In this document: positions 45,267-57,362 of the stretch, one piece after another
Numbering within the stretch: the first letter of the stretch is position 1
How the letters are laid out: each line of letters opens with the position of its first letter
Source: Scalesia atractyloides
Taxonomy: Eukaryota; Streptophyta; Magnoliopsida; Asterales; Asteraceae
Assembly: GCA_947069175.1 (NCBI GenBank)
Contig: CAMTDV010000002.1
Coordinates: 12,330,988-12,394,987, forward strand
Direction: 5' to 3'
Length of the DNA: 64,000 nucleotides
Made by a program: the position numbers and the translations under genes
Notes under the pieces: generated by a model
The model's database searches: none
Told to the model about the DNA's origin: nothing
Seen by the model: only the letters and a program-made list of their open reading frames with translations

Positions 45267-46727
45267 TCAATCATCGTCCTCTGATTCCTCTGATGCCTCG
45301 AACACTTGGTATGGCTGGACGTCCTCAATACCGGTGAATTGACTCAACCACGGCTGACCACCTCGCTGCTGAAAATAGGATGGAACCCCCATGTTCAAAT
45401 TTTCCATCATGTATCGCATCCCGTCTTCCAGCCTTCGCTAGCTATCCTCGTGCATTTGCCTGCTCTCCATCATGACCTGACGAACACCACCAAACTGCTA
45501 ATCTACATACCCACGCAGATCCCCAAACCCAGTCTCCATCATGTCATTTAAAGAATCCAAAGTAAGTGGGTCAGGGCGAGGTTGACGGAGAGGATACTGT
45601 CTTCCGGGCAGCTCTTGACGCGTGACCGGTCGCTGATATACCGAGTAGGAACACCGGCCTGCATAGATGATGCAGCTTCAGATCCTGGAGGCGGCTGCAC
45701 CTGAGGTCCCTGTCGAACCGACTCCCAGCTCTCAGGCTCCTGTATAGTAAAAATCCCAGCAGCCTGAGGTCACAAATACTCATGAAGCATGGGGATGGGC
45801 CCTCTCTCATCCTGTCCTGAGGATATCTATCAATACCCCAAGACTCTCTGCTAAGCATGTAATCAGGGGCCCACAATATACCCTTGGCCCTGGGCCTCCC
45901 CTCCACAATCGCTTCATCGACCACGCAAATATAGTCGCCAAGTTTGTCGGCCTTCTTTCCACCATCATTAAACAGAATAAACTCACCTGATTCACCTTGT
46001 TATCCCCCTACCCTCGCCCAACCAATGTAGCAGCAAGAATCTTGTGAATAAACCGGTAAACCGGATCGATGATATCGCTTACTACCATATTGTTAGAATA
46101 TGGTGCAGAAGAGATAGTACCCCAGAACCTAGCCAGTTCATCTGTCTGAACACTGTGGGAGTGCTTTCTTCTGAAAACCCCATGTAGACTGGTGAAAAAT
46201 TCGGTGCCTAAACCTCTTCTAATGTGTAAATCTGCGTGTCCACGGCAAACTGAGGAACCGTCATTTCGTACACGTGCCTCCCCAGGGCAAACGAAATAGC
46301 ATCACTCTCTGAAAATTTTCCCTGCTGGTACTCAAAAGTAGAGTGAAATTCAAGGGTAATTTCTTTATATTTCCTTGCTCCACAATCCAATACCCCCTGA
46401 ATTTATCCCCCAACAACTGCTCGATTCTGCCCATTTGACCCAGATGGTCTATCATTTCCCAGTCAATCCGTTTGTACGGCAGTAGATCACAAGTGATCAA
46501 GGTGGAAAGCCTTTTCCACTCATGAGAATCTAAATCGAACTGCAGCAGAGGGCTATCTATTATCCTTGTGCTCTGCCCATGGGGAATACCGTCCCACTAT
46601 ACCTAATGCTTCGGCGCATTCCAAAATTCGGAGGTAATTGTTGCGTCTCTGCCGGGTCACCCCTCTGTCGAGGTGTGGGCCCTCTCCTTTTCCTCCCCGC
46701 TTTGCTTGAACTACCTTCGCCTGACAT
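45267..46727 (-). pseudogene. Additional ORF after pol (Athila ORF-1 family / env-position), broken
   Basis: Starts MSGEGSSSKAGRKRRG at 46727 and ends in an acidic tail EASEESEDDD at 45267. Recognisable blocks are CDLLPYKRIDWEMIDHLGQ, ITLEFHSTFEYQQG, ISFALGRHVYEMTVPQFAV and LFCLMMVERRPTNLATI. These are typical of the plant-restricted protein found after pol in Athila elements, whose role is unsettled (sometimes called envelope-like by position). I see no clear signal peptide or membrane anchor here. At least four stops or frame changes interrupt it. Confidence 0.65.
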
Positions 46728-48085
46728 TTGCAAAAATCATTTAATTCACAAGCACAACATGTAGCACATTAGAGAGAGGCAACCATATAGGATGAATGAC
46801 CGTTTAGCATTACATTCGCGGTCATGATCTGAAAAATAAACACTTTACCAAATAATATTAGATATATTTTATTAGGGTCGAATCTCGCCCGAATGGAGAT
46901 TGAGTACGGGCGAGAAAGATCTTATAAGCATTTACGCCCAAATTTTACCAAACCCTAAAATATATCTAAAACAATACGACCACCCCCTTTCGGAACTTTA
47001 ATTGCCCACAATTAAAACCTATGTGCCGAAAATCATCCAACATTGAGTTTAAGGCTAAAGATAAAAAATTTATGAACATAGCAGAAAAACGGGTTGAAAG
47101 TTCTATTAAAGATCTGACTTTTACACCAATATTTACTAACCCGAATCCCCACAATCAATGTTGAACCTCACCAAACCAAACTACCCACCAAGATATACCC
47201 TGTTTACACCCAATCTGCCCATAGAAATGAGCAGCCACCGCAATCAAAACTCAAACCAACCCGAGTGCACCCCAACCCTCAAAGTAAACTAGCATGCAAC
47301 TTACAATAGACTAAGCAGTGAAATACATTCAGCAACTAATTAAATAGAAAGATAAAAGCATAAAGGTTGCAAGAAAACATACCATGCTGCCGATCTATAA
47401 GAAAAACTAAACAAGTAGTGGAGAAGTTGCAAAAACCGTTGAAGAGCATGGTTGAAGGGATAAAACACAGATTTGCACCTGAAAACTTGGTTATGGTTGA
47501 TGTATGGAAGAAATGGTGGAAGATTTGGGTGAATGTACGTAAAAATGGTGGAGTTTGGTGGATAAAAAATGGGGAAACCGTATGTGAAAGTGGGTAAAAG
47601 TGAGGATGAAAGAGATGAAATTAGCTTTTAGGGTTGTAGATCTGCAGATAAGGCTTTTTGCAGGCCGCGAGAGAGTAAGTAATTCCTCTCACGCCCTGCG
47701 ACCGAGGTAAAAATTCCGGAAATACAAGTGCATCGAGGGTCGCGACCGAGGTGGGTTGTGCCTCTCGCGCCCCACGAGAGGGGTGTTTTCACAAAAAGTT
47801 TTGAAAGTTTGGCCTACTTTATGCCTTAGAAAAATTTTGAAAGTTTTGTTTAACTTGTTTAAACTTAGTGAAACACCTCGCTTGCACCCGACTACTAGCT
47901 AAACATACCTGCAAATCCAAGCTCTTCATCGATGGTGGCGTGATCTAACCTGCAAAACAGCTAAAACGGCCCACAAACAAACAAAACACACACTACGAAA
48001 AACAAGAATTAATACTAGAAAAGACATGAAATGCAAATAACTACCAAAATGTACAAACTCTACACTTGAGCTGATACTCAAGAAC
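46728..48085 (-). other. Athila-type element, pol to extra-ORF spacer
   Basis: About 1.36 kb without credible coding sequence. It carries a third copy of the GC-rich palindrome block (47661-47781: GGCCGCGAGAG, GGTCGCGACCGAGG, CTCTCGCGCCCCACGAGAG). Confidence 0.6.
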
Positions 48086-49440
48086 CTATGCGGTATGAGG
48101 TGGAACTTCGAGAGGAGTTTCCTCCTTCTCGGTAGAATCGAGCGGTCCTCCTAAGTAATGTTTCAGTCTGTGCCCATTGACCTTCCACGTACCTCCATCA
48201 GCTTTGTCCTTCAACTCTACCGTTCCGTACGGAAATACCTCATTTACCACATACGGGCCTGACCACTTAGACTTCAACTTCCCAACGAATAGGTTCAATC
48301 TCGAATTATATAAGAGCACCCTATCGCCGATTTGAAAGTCTTCCACACCTCTCAATCTCCTGTCATGCAGCGCCTTACTTTTCTTCTTAATGCTCCATGA
48401 ACGCTCATAAGCTGCATCTCGAAGCGCCTCTAACTCATGAATTTGGAAGTATCATCTCTTGGCAGCTTCGGTAAGGTCCAAATTCACGGTTTTCAGGGCC
48501 CACAAAGCCCTATGCTCGAGTTCAACCGGAAGAGGGCAGGCTTTACCATAAACGATCATGAAGGGCGTGGTGCCTAAAGGAGTCTGATAGGCGGTTCTAA
48601 ACGCCCATAACGCATCATCTAATTTATCGAACCAGTCCTTCTGACTTTTGCCTACCGTCTTCTCGAGGATCCGCTTCACCCCTCAGTTTGCATTCTACAA
48701 TTGGCTGCTTGTTTGAGGATGATAAGCAGTGGAGAGGCGATGAGTGACATCGTAGTGCGCCAATGCCTTCTCCATGACGGCATTGCAGAAGTGAGTGCCA
48801 CGGTCACTAATGATAGCTCGTGGGGTACCGAAGCAAGTGAATAGCTTCTTCAGAAATCTCACCACCACTCGGGCATCATTTGTGGGTAAAGCTTGAGCTT
48901 CAACCCACTTGGAAACATAATCAATCGCCACAAGGATGTACCGATTCCCGCTAGAGACGGGAAACGGTCCCATGAAGTCGATCCCCTATACATCATAGAC
49001 TTCAAGAATTTGGATCGGGTGTTGGGGCATCTCGTCCTTGGATGAGATGTTGCCGGTGCGCTGGCAACGATCACACGTTCTAACAAAATCTAAGACATCC
49101 TTAACTACCGAGGGCCAATAAAAACCGCAATCAAAAACCTTTTGTGCGGTGATGTGTGGACCATGATGACCTTCTGTTAGCCCCTCATGCATGTGCCTCA
49201 AAATCTCTACCCTCTCCTCTCTACTTACGCAGCGCCTAAGAATCCTATCTCCCCCTACCCGAAATAGAAAAGGGTCATCCCAGATGTATCGCCTCACATC
49301 ACGGAATAATTTCTTCTTCTGCTGAGTGGTCATACCCTTTAGGACCACACCATTTGCGACGTAATTCGCAAAATCCGAGAACCACGGCATCCCCTCATTT
49401 TCTGCCGCCACAAACTCCACTGACTCATGAGGGAATCTAT
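48086..49440 (-). pseudogene. Athila-type integrase, broken
   Basis: Segments on the minus strand. Zinc-binding HHCC region (49420-48986: HMHEGLTEGHHGPH, CDRCQRTGNIS). Catalytic core (48973-48695: [23 protein letters not shown] with the first Asp, [10 protein letters not shown] with the second, [11 protein letters not shown]). A following part (48679-48452: [16 protein letters not shown]). C-terminal part (48355-48086: DRVLLYNSRLNLFVGKLKSKW, GPYVV) ending at 48086. Stops separate the segments near 48690 and 48440. Confidence 0.82.
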
Positions 49441-50905
49441 CACCGATTTCCTCCTCTCTGATTTCTTCTCTATTTGGATCTTATAATCGGGATAGATGAT
49501 CGGCGGCCACATTCTCTGCTCCCTTCTTATCTCTAATCTCTATGTCGAACTCAGAAAGCAGGAGAATCCTCCGAATAAGATGAGGCTTTGCGTCATTCTT
49601 TTGGAAGAGGAACCGCAGAGCCGCATGATCAGTAAAGACGATGGTTTTGGAAAGGACGAGATAGGAGCGGAATTTATCAAATGCGAACACTACTGCTAGA
49701 AGCTCCTTCTCTGTAGTGGTGTAGTTCTCCAGAGCGTCATTGAGGGTTTTACTAGCATAGTAAATGGGATGAAAATTTTATCTCGTCGCTAACCCAAAAC
49801 GGCGCCGACCGCATTGTCGCTTGAATCACACATGAGCTCAAAGGGCAAGCTCCAGTCGGGTGAGACGAGGATAGGAGCACTCACCAGCTTCTCTTTTAGG
49901 ATCGTGAAGGCTTTCAAGCAGTCGTCATCAAAGACAAAGGGTACATCCTTTTCGAGGAGTCGTGTCATGGGGCGTGTAATCTTAAAGAAATCTCTAATGA
50001 ATCGTCTGTAGAAGCCCGCATGACCGAGAAAGCTACGGATAGATTTGACGCTAGTTGGTGGAGGGAGTCTGCTGATCGTATCTATCTTAGCCTATCGACC
50101 TCTATACCTGCACGAGATATCTTGTGCCCTAGCACTATCCCCTCTGTCACCATAAAGTGACACTTCTCCCAGTTCAGCATCAGTCTCGTCTCGACACATC
50201 GTTTCATCATCGCATCAAGGTGACTAAGACACTGATCAAAAGTGTTTCCATAAACAGAGAAATCGTCCATGAAAACCTCCATCGAAGTCTCGATCATGTC
50301 CTGAAAGATAGCGACCATACATCGCTGAAAAGTAGCGGGAGCATTACATAGCCCGAACGGCATACGGCGATAGGCGTATGTGCCGTACGGACATGTGAAG
50401 GTTGTCTTCTCTTGATCCTCCGGAGCAATGGGGATCTGGAAGTAACCTAAGAACCCGTCAAGAAAACAATAAAATTGTTGTCTTGCAAGTTGCTCCAACA
50501 TCTGATCGATAAACGGGAGCGGGAAGTGGTCCTTGCTGGTGGCGTCATTTAATTTTCGATAATCAATGTACACCCGCCAGCCAGTGACTGTACGCGATGG
50601 GATAAGCTCCTTTTTTCGTTCATGACCACTGTCATTCCCCCCTTCTTGGGAACAACCTGAGTAGGACTTACCCATGCCGAATCAGATATCGGGTAGATGA
50701 GACCGGCTTCCATTAGCTTGAGCACCTCCTTTTTCACGACTTCTTGCATATTTAGGTTTAGGTGACGCTGAGGCTGCACTACCGGTTTAAAGACATCATC
50801 CATGAGGATCCGGTGAGTATAGAAGGTAGGGCTGATTCCCTTGATATCAGACAGTTTCCAAGCGATAGCCTCCTTATTGGCTTTAAGAACCTCTATCAAT
50901 CACTC
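49441..50905 (-). pseudogene. Athila-type reverse transcriptase and RNase H, broken
   Basis: RT begins near 50899 (EVLKANKEAIAWKLSDIKGI, then the LMEAGLIYPISDSAWVSP part). After a frameshift it continues at 50675-50082 with WRVYIDYRKLND, MPFGLCNAPATFQRCM and the catalytic loop EVFMDDFSVYG, in which both aspartates are kept. RNase H follows at about 49760-49481 ([19 protein letters not shown]). Frameshifts lie at about 50560-50640 and near 50080, and a stop or shift precedes the RNase H segment. Confidence 0.85.
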
Positions 50906-51095
50906 CTTCTCCTCCGTCGACAATTTCAAAGAAATTATAACGGCTAAGCTCGAATTGTCGCCTAGGAATGCATACTCTAAGTGGGATGGGAGGACCTTAA
51001 GCTCTACGTGGGCTGGAGTATCTAATGGGGGTATTCTCACTTGCAGCACTAACCTCACAAAAATCTAGGGTCTCGCGAACACATAATGGGTCATC

Positions 51096-52103
51096 CTATA
51101 TATCATCACTATCGCTCTCCTCTACCACTACACTCTCATTCACTAGGTCGGCTCCGCTAATATTCTCAATATACTGATCAACGCACGAAATGAATAAATT
51201 CAGAAAGTAGAGGGAGGAGTGACAAGGGCCACTATCGTTGTCGCCACCGCTGGGGTGTTGCATCGACCTTGCGATTTTGAAAGTGATGTTCTCATCCTCG
51301 ACGAGAAGTGTGATTTTCCCATCATGAACATCAATAAGCGCTTTCGCGGTGCGAAGGAATGGGCGACCTAGGATGATGGGCACCTACTCGTCGGCCTCCA
51401 TATCTAAGATAACGAAATCCACAGGGAAAACACATTTATCAACCTCAACTAACAAGTTCTCGATAATTCCCCGTGGATACTTAACGGGCCTATCAGCTAG
51501 AGACAGGGACATATGAGTAGGAGTGAGCTCCCCTAGACCTAATTTCTCATAGAGTGAGAAAGGCATCAGATTGATGCTAGCTCCTAGATTTGCTAAGGCA
51601 TGAGCTGGAGCGATGGAACCGCCGAATAAGCATGGAATCGTAAAGATACCCGGATCAGTAAGCTTTTCGGGTAACTTGTTTAGAACTACGGCCGAGCACC
51701 CTCCAGTCAACGGAACATTAGAAAGCTCCCCCAGCCTATCTTTTCGTTTGAGAAGATCCTTAAAAAAATTAGCATATTTAGGCATATGCTGGAGGGCCTC
51801 GATGAATGGGAGATTGATTTTCAACTGAGTAAACATATCAAGGAAATTCCCATATTCCTTGACATATTTTTGCTGTTTAAGCCGGGCTGGGTAAGGTAGG
51901 CGTGAAGGATCTACGTGAGGTGATGGCCTGACCTCTACTGGTTTCTTCTCTCCTCTATGCTCTACTGAAGGTCCACTTTTTGGTGCGGTACTTGCTGTGT
52001 CTAGCCTAATGTGCACCCTAGGTGGAGCCTCCATCTCTAACTCCTCATCTACTTCCTCATCCTGCTCCTCAACTTCTATCCCCTTTCTAACCACTTCTTT
52101 CAA
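51096..52103 (-). pseudogene. Athila-type aspartic protease region
   Basis: From 52103: an acidic/Pro-rich lead, LPYPARLKQQKYVKEYGNF, IPFIEAL-like and FKDLLKRKDRLGE segments, then the protease. The active-site loop reads ALANLGASINLMP, whereas relatives have ALADLGASINLMP, so the catalytic Asp appears as Asn. A stop at 51384 separates it from PIILGRPFLRTAKALIDVHDG (from 51383). The substitution alone would inactivate the enzyme. Confidence 0.8.
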
Positions 52104-52580
52104 ATTCCTACCACTGCGGGTAGTTATCGCTTTCGCATGTTGGTTCGCCGGGTTAGGTTGGGTATTACCCGCGAACTGGCCGTGTGGCTGCTCTTGCAGC
52201 TATTTAGCGATACTACCTACTGACCTCTACAGATCTATGAGTGCGGACTGTTGATTTTTCAAGAGAAGATCGTATTCCGCTAGAGTTTTCTGGGTAGCTT
52301 GATCCTTAACCACTAATTGAGGCAACAACCCCTCAACCTATCTAGACTGCCCCCTGAACCTCCACTCCTATTCTGACCCTCCGATTCGAACCCCCACCAC
52401 TAAACGGACTAGAATGACCTGACCCTCCACTAGAGTAGTGACCCTGCCCCCCTGTTTTGATAGGAACCTGATTGGAAACCAGGGGGTTACCGGAAGATCG
52501 GAAGTTATTATTATTACTACGCCAGTTCGGGTTATAATTTGAATTATTATTATTATTAAAGGGGTTCGTCGAACCTCTAC

Positions 52581-53465
52581 TTAACCTATAATGAACTCTA
52601 CCTGCTCAAAAATGAGTGTAGGACACTCTATCGTATCATAACCCCCTCGACACACCTCGCACCTATCCACTTTCTTCTTCAACTCCTGAATCTCCTTAGT
52701 GACCTCCCTCTTAAAGCTATCTAGTGCAGCAGCCACCGTAGTTTCCAAGCTAACTTGGTGCAGACCCCGGTTAACCGGGGTGGTACGAGAAACATGAATT
52801 GAATTCCTGCCGGCGGTGCTGTAGTCTATGTCTGAATGTGCGAAGCTTTCGAAAAGGTCATTACACTCGGTAACCGTTTTCTTTCCCATTAGATGTCCAC
52901 CAGCAGATGTATCGAATCGAGCACGGGTTTTAGGGGTGAGACCGTTGTAGAATTTCTCTACAAGTGCTCAATCCGACAAGCTGTGTTGAGAGCAGCGGGA
53001 CACTAGGATTTGGAAACGCTCCCAGGCTAGATGGTAACGCTCGTCAGGTTCCATTCGGAACGAATGGATCTGATCACGAAGGCGAGATGCTTTTGCGAAT
53101 GGGAAGTATTTTTTTAGGAAAGTATCTCGTAGAGCGGCCCAAGTAGTGAAGGTACCAGGTGGTTGGGAATCAAGCCAGATGGCTGCTCGACCCCCAAGAG
53201 AAAATGGAAAGACTTGAAGAAAACGGGCATCGTTGCCCGCACCTTCCATATTGAAAGTGTGACAAAGGCGGGTGAGGCGGTTAATATGGGCAGGCGCATC
53301 CTCGTCATCACGACCATGGAATTGGCAAGAGTTGGTGATAGCGGTCATGATATAAGAAGGGATTTGCCAAGCTTTATCGTTATTCATCGGGGGAAGAGTG
53401 ATGGGCGAGTTCGCACCGGTGAAACCGGTGGTGGCCTGTTGGTAGACGGTTTGGTTATTGGCCAT
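52581..53465 (-). pseudogene. Athila-type gag, broken
   Basis: Capsid region at 53465-52968 (MANNQTVYQQATTG, FHGRDDEDAPAHINRLTRLCHTF, FSLGGRAAIWLDSQPPGTFTTW, FLKKYFPFAKASRLRDQI). A stop (near 52968) is followed by 52889-52581 with TECNDLFESFA and a Cys pair CEVC..GYDTIECP resembling the knuckle of Athila Gag. The reading is interrupted and the nucleocapsid is degenerate. Confidence 0.82.
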
Positions 53466-53639
53466 GTGGAAAATAGGTGGTGGGCTTACGTTTCTATGAA
53501 CTACGCGGGGTGATGGCGAACCGGGTGGTGAAGGATTTGGTGTAAAATCAAAATCAGGTGGTATGAAAGGGCGGGATGAACTGGAAAAAGCGGCAATGGC
53601 CTAAATCGAGTAATCAACGCAATTGCCAATAAGAGAGAG

Positions 53640-53657
53640 TCCCCGGAAACTGCGCCA
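53640..53657 (-). other. Primer binding site of the Athila-type element
   Basis: Minus-strand TGGCGCAGTTTCCGGGGA lies six bases after the 5' LTR. It resembles the TGGCGCCGTTGCCGGGGA-type site usual in Athila and Tat elements. Confidence 0.78.
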
Positions 53658-53663
53658 AAAACT

Positions 53664-55201
53664 TGATGTTCTAAAAGTATGTTAATTAAAAATAACTAAA
53701 ATTACCCTAATTCTAGACTCAAATTAAACTCTAGACTCCTAATTTATACTAAACTACTTATTAAAACGAATTGAACCTTGAACTTTTAGAAATTGGAAAT
53801 TAATTCAAGAATAGTGAACTGGTTACCTAGGTTGGATTTTATATTACTACTTATTTGGTTTTATATTAAATTAATTAGGTTGAATGAGCGACCGGGATCT
53901 TAAAATATTAAACTCTAGGTTTACCGAACAGGACCCCCTACCCTTCTCGGGAAGACGCGTATGATACCTAAAATTATTTTATGTTCACCGGTTTTAAAGA
54001 TTTCTTTTCAGTTATCTTATAATTTAGTAAAGTGTCTATTTAGTTGATTACTTCTCAATAATTAACGTAGACCAACAATAACTTCTAGTTTAGCTTAACC
54101 GACTCGATTATGACAAGTAAATTAGTTCCGGGGTTTTCTCAAAACCTAAACCTAACAATTCATGTAACCAATTCGGCTAACTAAATATTATTTCTCAATA
54201 ATTAATTTAGGTATAATGATAAAACTGATTTTATATCTTATTTAGTTGTTTTCCCGGTTTTATTGGCCAATTTACCGATAGTTTCCCGAACCCCTAAAGA
54301 CTCGAAAAAGCAATACAAACCTATTCTATGGAAGACATCCACCAAGATTCATGTAAAACAAATAAATAATCATAAATCAACTTAGATCATGCAAATACGC
54401 AAAACTAACAAGTTAAAGTTGTGAACTTTACCAAACAATCATTCAAACCATAATTAAACTAAAATAAAAACCAAACTTTCATAAAGTAAATAATCCAAAC
54501 CTAGGAAACAAAATGATATCTAGCCAAGTATCATAGTTTTGAAAACAAATAAACAAGGTTTAAACAAGAATTCATAACAAGGTTAAAACAAAGAACTAGA
54601 AAGATCAAGATTTTGCAATAGAACCGTGTTTGCTCCTGCATCAAAGTTCCTTGCTTGCCTAGATGATTCTCGTATCCTAGAACAACCTTCTTCGGCTTCA
54701 ACAATCCAGAATAATTGCTTCCCAAAGTCTGAGTTCGTTCAAGATGATCAAGCTGTGTTTTAATCATAATATAACTCTACTATATAACACAACAATCCTC
54801 AAACAGATGGAATTTCGAAACTTTCTGCATAAAACACCCTCTCGCCGACCGCCAGAGGGATATAGGGTCTTCGGTCGCGTCCCGCGACCGAGTGATGTTC
54901 CGGAGATAAGTATCAACCTCTCGCGGGGCGCGAGAGGTATATGGTCTTGCGGTCGCGGGCCGCCAAAGGGTTAAAACCTCTGTTTTTCGATTTGTTTCCT
55001 CTTTCGCGTTCCAACTACCCCCGGCTTGGTTCCAATTATCAATTTAGCTCATTTTTCCCATCCCACCAACCGTTTTCACGAGCCAAGACCTGCAAAACGC
55101 ATTTGGATTAAAAGTAGATATATTCTTGACAAATCGAAACAAAAACTAGTTAGAACTTTATAAACTCTACATGATAAATGCATGTATTATTCAATACACC
55201 A
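53664..55201 (-). repeat. 5' LTR of the Athila-type element
   Basis: 1538 bp. Minus-strand start TGGTGTATTGAATAATACATG at 55201, end ...GAACATCA at 53664. Matches the 3' LTR except for the missing ~170-bp piece. GC-rich palindrome block at 54838-54966 (CTCTCGCGGGGCGCGAGAG). Confidence 0.9.
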
Positions 55202-55206
55202 CCTAT

Positions 55207-57015
55207 ACGTATTAAAGAATAAACAAAATGAACAGTAGAAGTTACCTATATATTAAAGAACAAACGAAATGTATAGTACAAATAGGTTAAAAGCCAACAG
55301 TACGGTGCATTGATTAGGTGAGACTGGTTGTGGGTGTACGCCTTTCAATAGTGCCGGCCATGCATCTCCTCCGTAGGATTCTTTTGACACCTCGCATCCC
55401 ACATCTTTTTTGCAAACGATGTTTGTTGGGTCATGTATTCATCCCCATTGTCACCGTGTGCCGTCATTACAAAACTCGTCAGTATCCTCATCAATCATTT
55501 GCGTTATGTTTCTGAAGCGCATTCAATTGTTTTACTAAATACGTGTTTAGGGTTTCTCGATACTAATATTTTGTTGATTTTGTGGGTTGTTTTTATAAAT
55601 ACCAAATTAATAATCGTATAAAATACCCAGATGTTAATTTGTAAAATAGTATATTTCTATAAAATAGTTGTTAGAAGTTTATAAGGTTTTATAAATATGT
55701 AATTGAAATAGTAGTTATATATTTCTCTAGAACAATATATGACAAAAAACATCAATAAAAAAAACAAGATACAAATATTAAAGACAAATCTCAGAAAAAA
55801 AAACGACAAAAGTAGTTTTGAATTTCATAAGGTGTTTGGTATTAAGGGTTGAGTTTACAAATACTGGATAACCTCGGCATTATTACTATAAACTTATTTT
55901 GTAATTTAAAATTTGCATTGTTGATACTTAACATGACGTGACACAAACGTTTATAGCATAAAAAAGTTGATAAATGAAAAGGAAGTATGGGGGTCTCTTT
56001 CATTAACTTAAAAATCAAACAAAAATCCAAATATTATTCTAATAAATATAGATCAGCAGCAGTTCAATTTAGTTTAGAACCATTTAGAATTTTTAGTTTT
56101 TCAAAAAGTTTTTAGTATAACAACGTTCTCCACTATTATATCATATTTGTGAATAACTAAAAATGTGATCTTAAAACATATATTAATATGAAATAAAATT
56201 AACTAGATCTAGAATTCGTGCTTTGCGACTGGATAGTGAAGCCGAATAAAATTAACTCATAAATTTTGACCGAAATAGTAAAACATAGAAAATAATAGCT
56301 GAGTCAGCTTAGGACCCTGCGAGTTTTCACGGAGCCGTCAAACCATAAAAAATAGACGTAAAACGTTGAACCACACGAGCGCGTTGCAGCATGTTAATTT
56401 GCAAAACTTAAAACAAATCGTAAAAGGATAAATTTGTAAAATATGTGAAGTATAGGGACAAAATTTGAAAGTAAATAAGTGTTAAGGTTAAAATTAAAAA
56501 AAGTTTGTAACAAATTTGTATAGGATGAAAACTATAAGAGTCATGTAAGACATGAAAATAATTGGGATTAAAAGTATAAAAGATAAAAAAAAGATTAAAG
56601 TATATAAAAATTAAAGAGTGAAAAAAAAGTCAAAAAATAAAATAAAATTGAATATTGTTTTTGCAAGGGAAGTTCTTACTTCTTTTCGCAAATTAATATA
56701 AAGGTAATGCAAAGATCTGCTCTTAAAAGGGACTTAGGTTAAATAAATTTATAAACCTTAAATTCATTACTTTTTTTCGAATACGCTAGGAAACCACCTT
56801 GTAAATAAATATTAAGTTAAATACAGTTTTCATTTATATGTTTTACCAGTTGAACTCTTTTATTCCAAATGTTGAATCTTTCGTTATAACTGTCATTCAT
56901 CATAATTTCATAGTTGTTACGTATAAGGGCATTTTAGTCTTTTACATTGAAGAAACTATTTGTGTACTTTACTATCATGATATCATAGTTGGAAGGCTAT
57001 TTGTGTGATTTACGT
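55207..57015. other. AT-rich intergenic DNA
   Basis: No gene. About 56195-56660 (GAATTCGTGCTTTGCGACTGG, GCTGAGTCAGCTTAGGACCC, GAGCGCGTTGCAGC) reads like an old dispersed repeat that I recall in similar form from Asteraceae intergenic DNA but cannot name. Confidence 0.45.
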
Positions 57016-57199
57016 TTAGGCCACTCGGTGTGGGAGGTCGTCCAGGCCCGACCTGGCTCGGCAACACCCCTCAACACCGCCCCGGGTGGTCTGGCGTCGT
57101 TGCGAGGGTCCCTAGGAGACGTTGAAGACGGGGCTAATATTTTAAAATTTTAACCGTTGTAACGGCTATAATATTAAAAAAATAAATTAATAAATTTAC

Positions 57200-57210
57200 C
57201 TATAAATACA
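57200..57210 (+). promoter_or_regulatory. Probable TATA box of the Harbinger-like ORF
   Basis: CCTATAAATA lies about 155 bases upstream of the ATG at 57363, followed by a pyrimidine-rich leader. The preceding CCGTTGTAACGG is a short inverted repeat. Confidence 0.55.
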
Positions 57211-57362
57211 TCAAACCATCCCACTTTTTTACACACTTTAACCACTTCTCTCTCTCAAATTTATAAAATCATTCCTATTTTTTTATAATTCTTCAACCTT
57301 TATAAAATCATTCCCATTTTTTTATAATTCTTCAACCTTTATAAAATCATCCAACTTTTGCC

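Larger units (their letters stand above)
42194..55206 (-). mobile_element. Athila-type Ty3/gypsy retrotransposon, complete ends, decayed (TSD CCTAT)
   Basis: The element proper is 42199-55201, flanked by CCTAT at 42194-42198 and 55202-55206. LTRs are 42199-43910 (3' LTR, 1712 bp) and 53664-55201 (5' LTR, 1538 bp). On the minus strand the order is 5' LTR, PBS, gag, protease, RT, RNase H, integrase, spacer, an additional ORF, spacer, PPT, 3' LTR. This order, the length of 13.0 kb and the TGGCGC..TTTCCGGGGA-like PBS fit the Athila lineage. Multiple frameshifts, stops and a changed protease Asp indicate it is inactive. Confidence 0.9.

Noticed and set aside
45131..45551. Plus-strand ORFs across the Athila extra ORF
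   Set aside because: Antisense shadows of the minus-strand frame.
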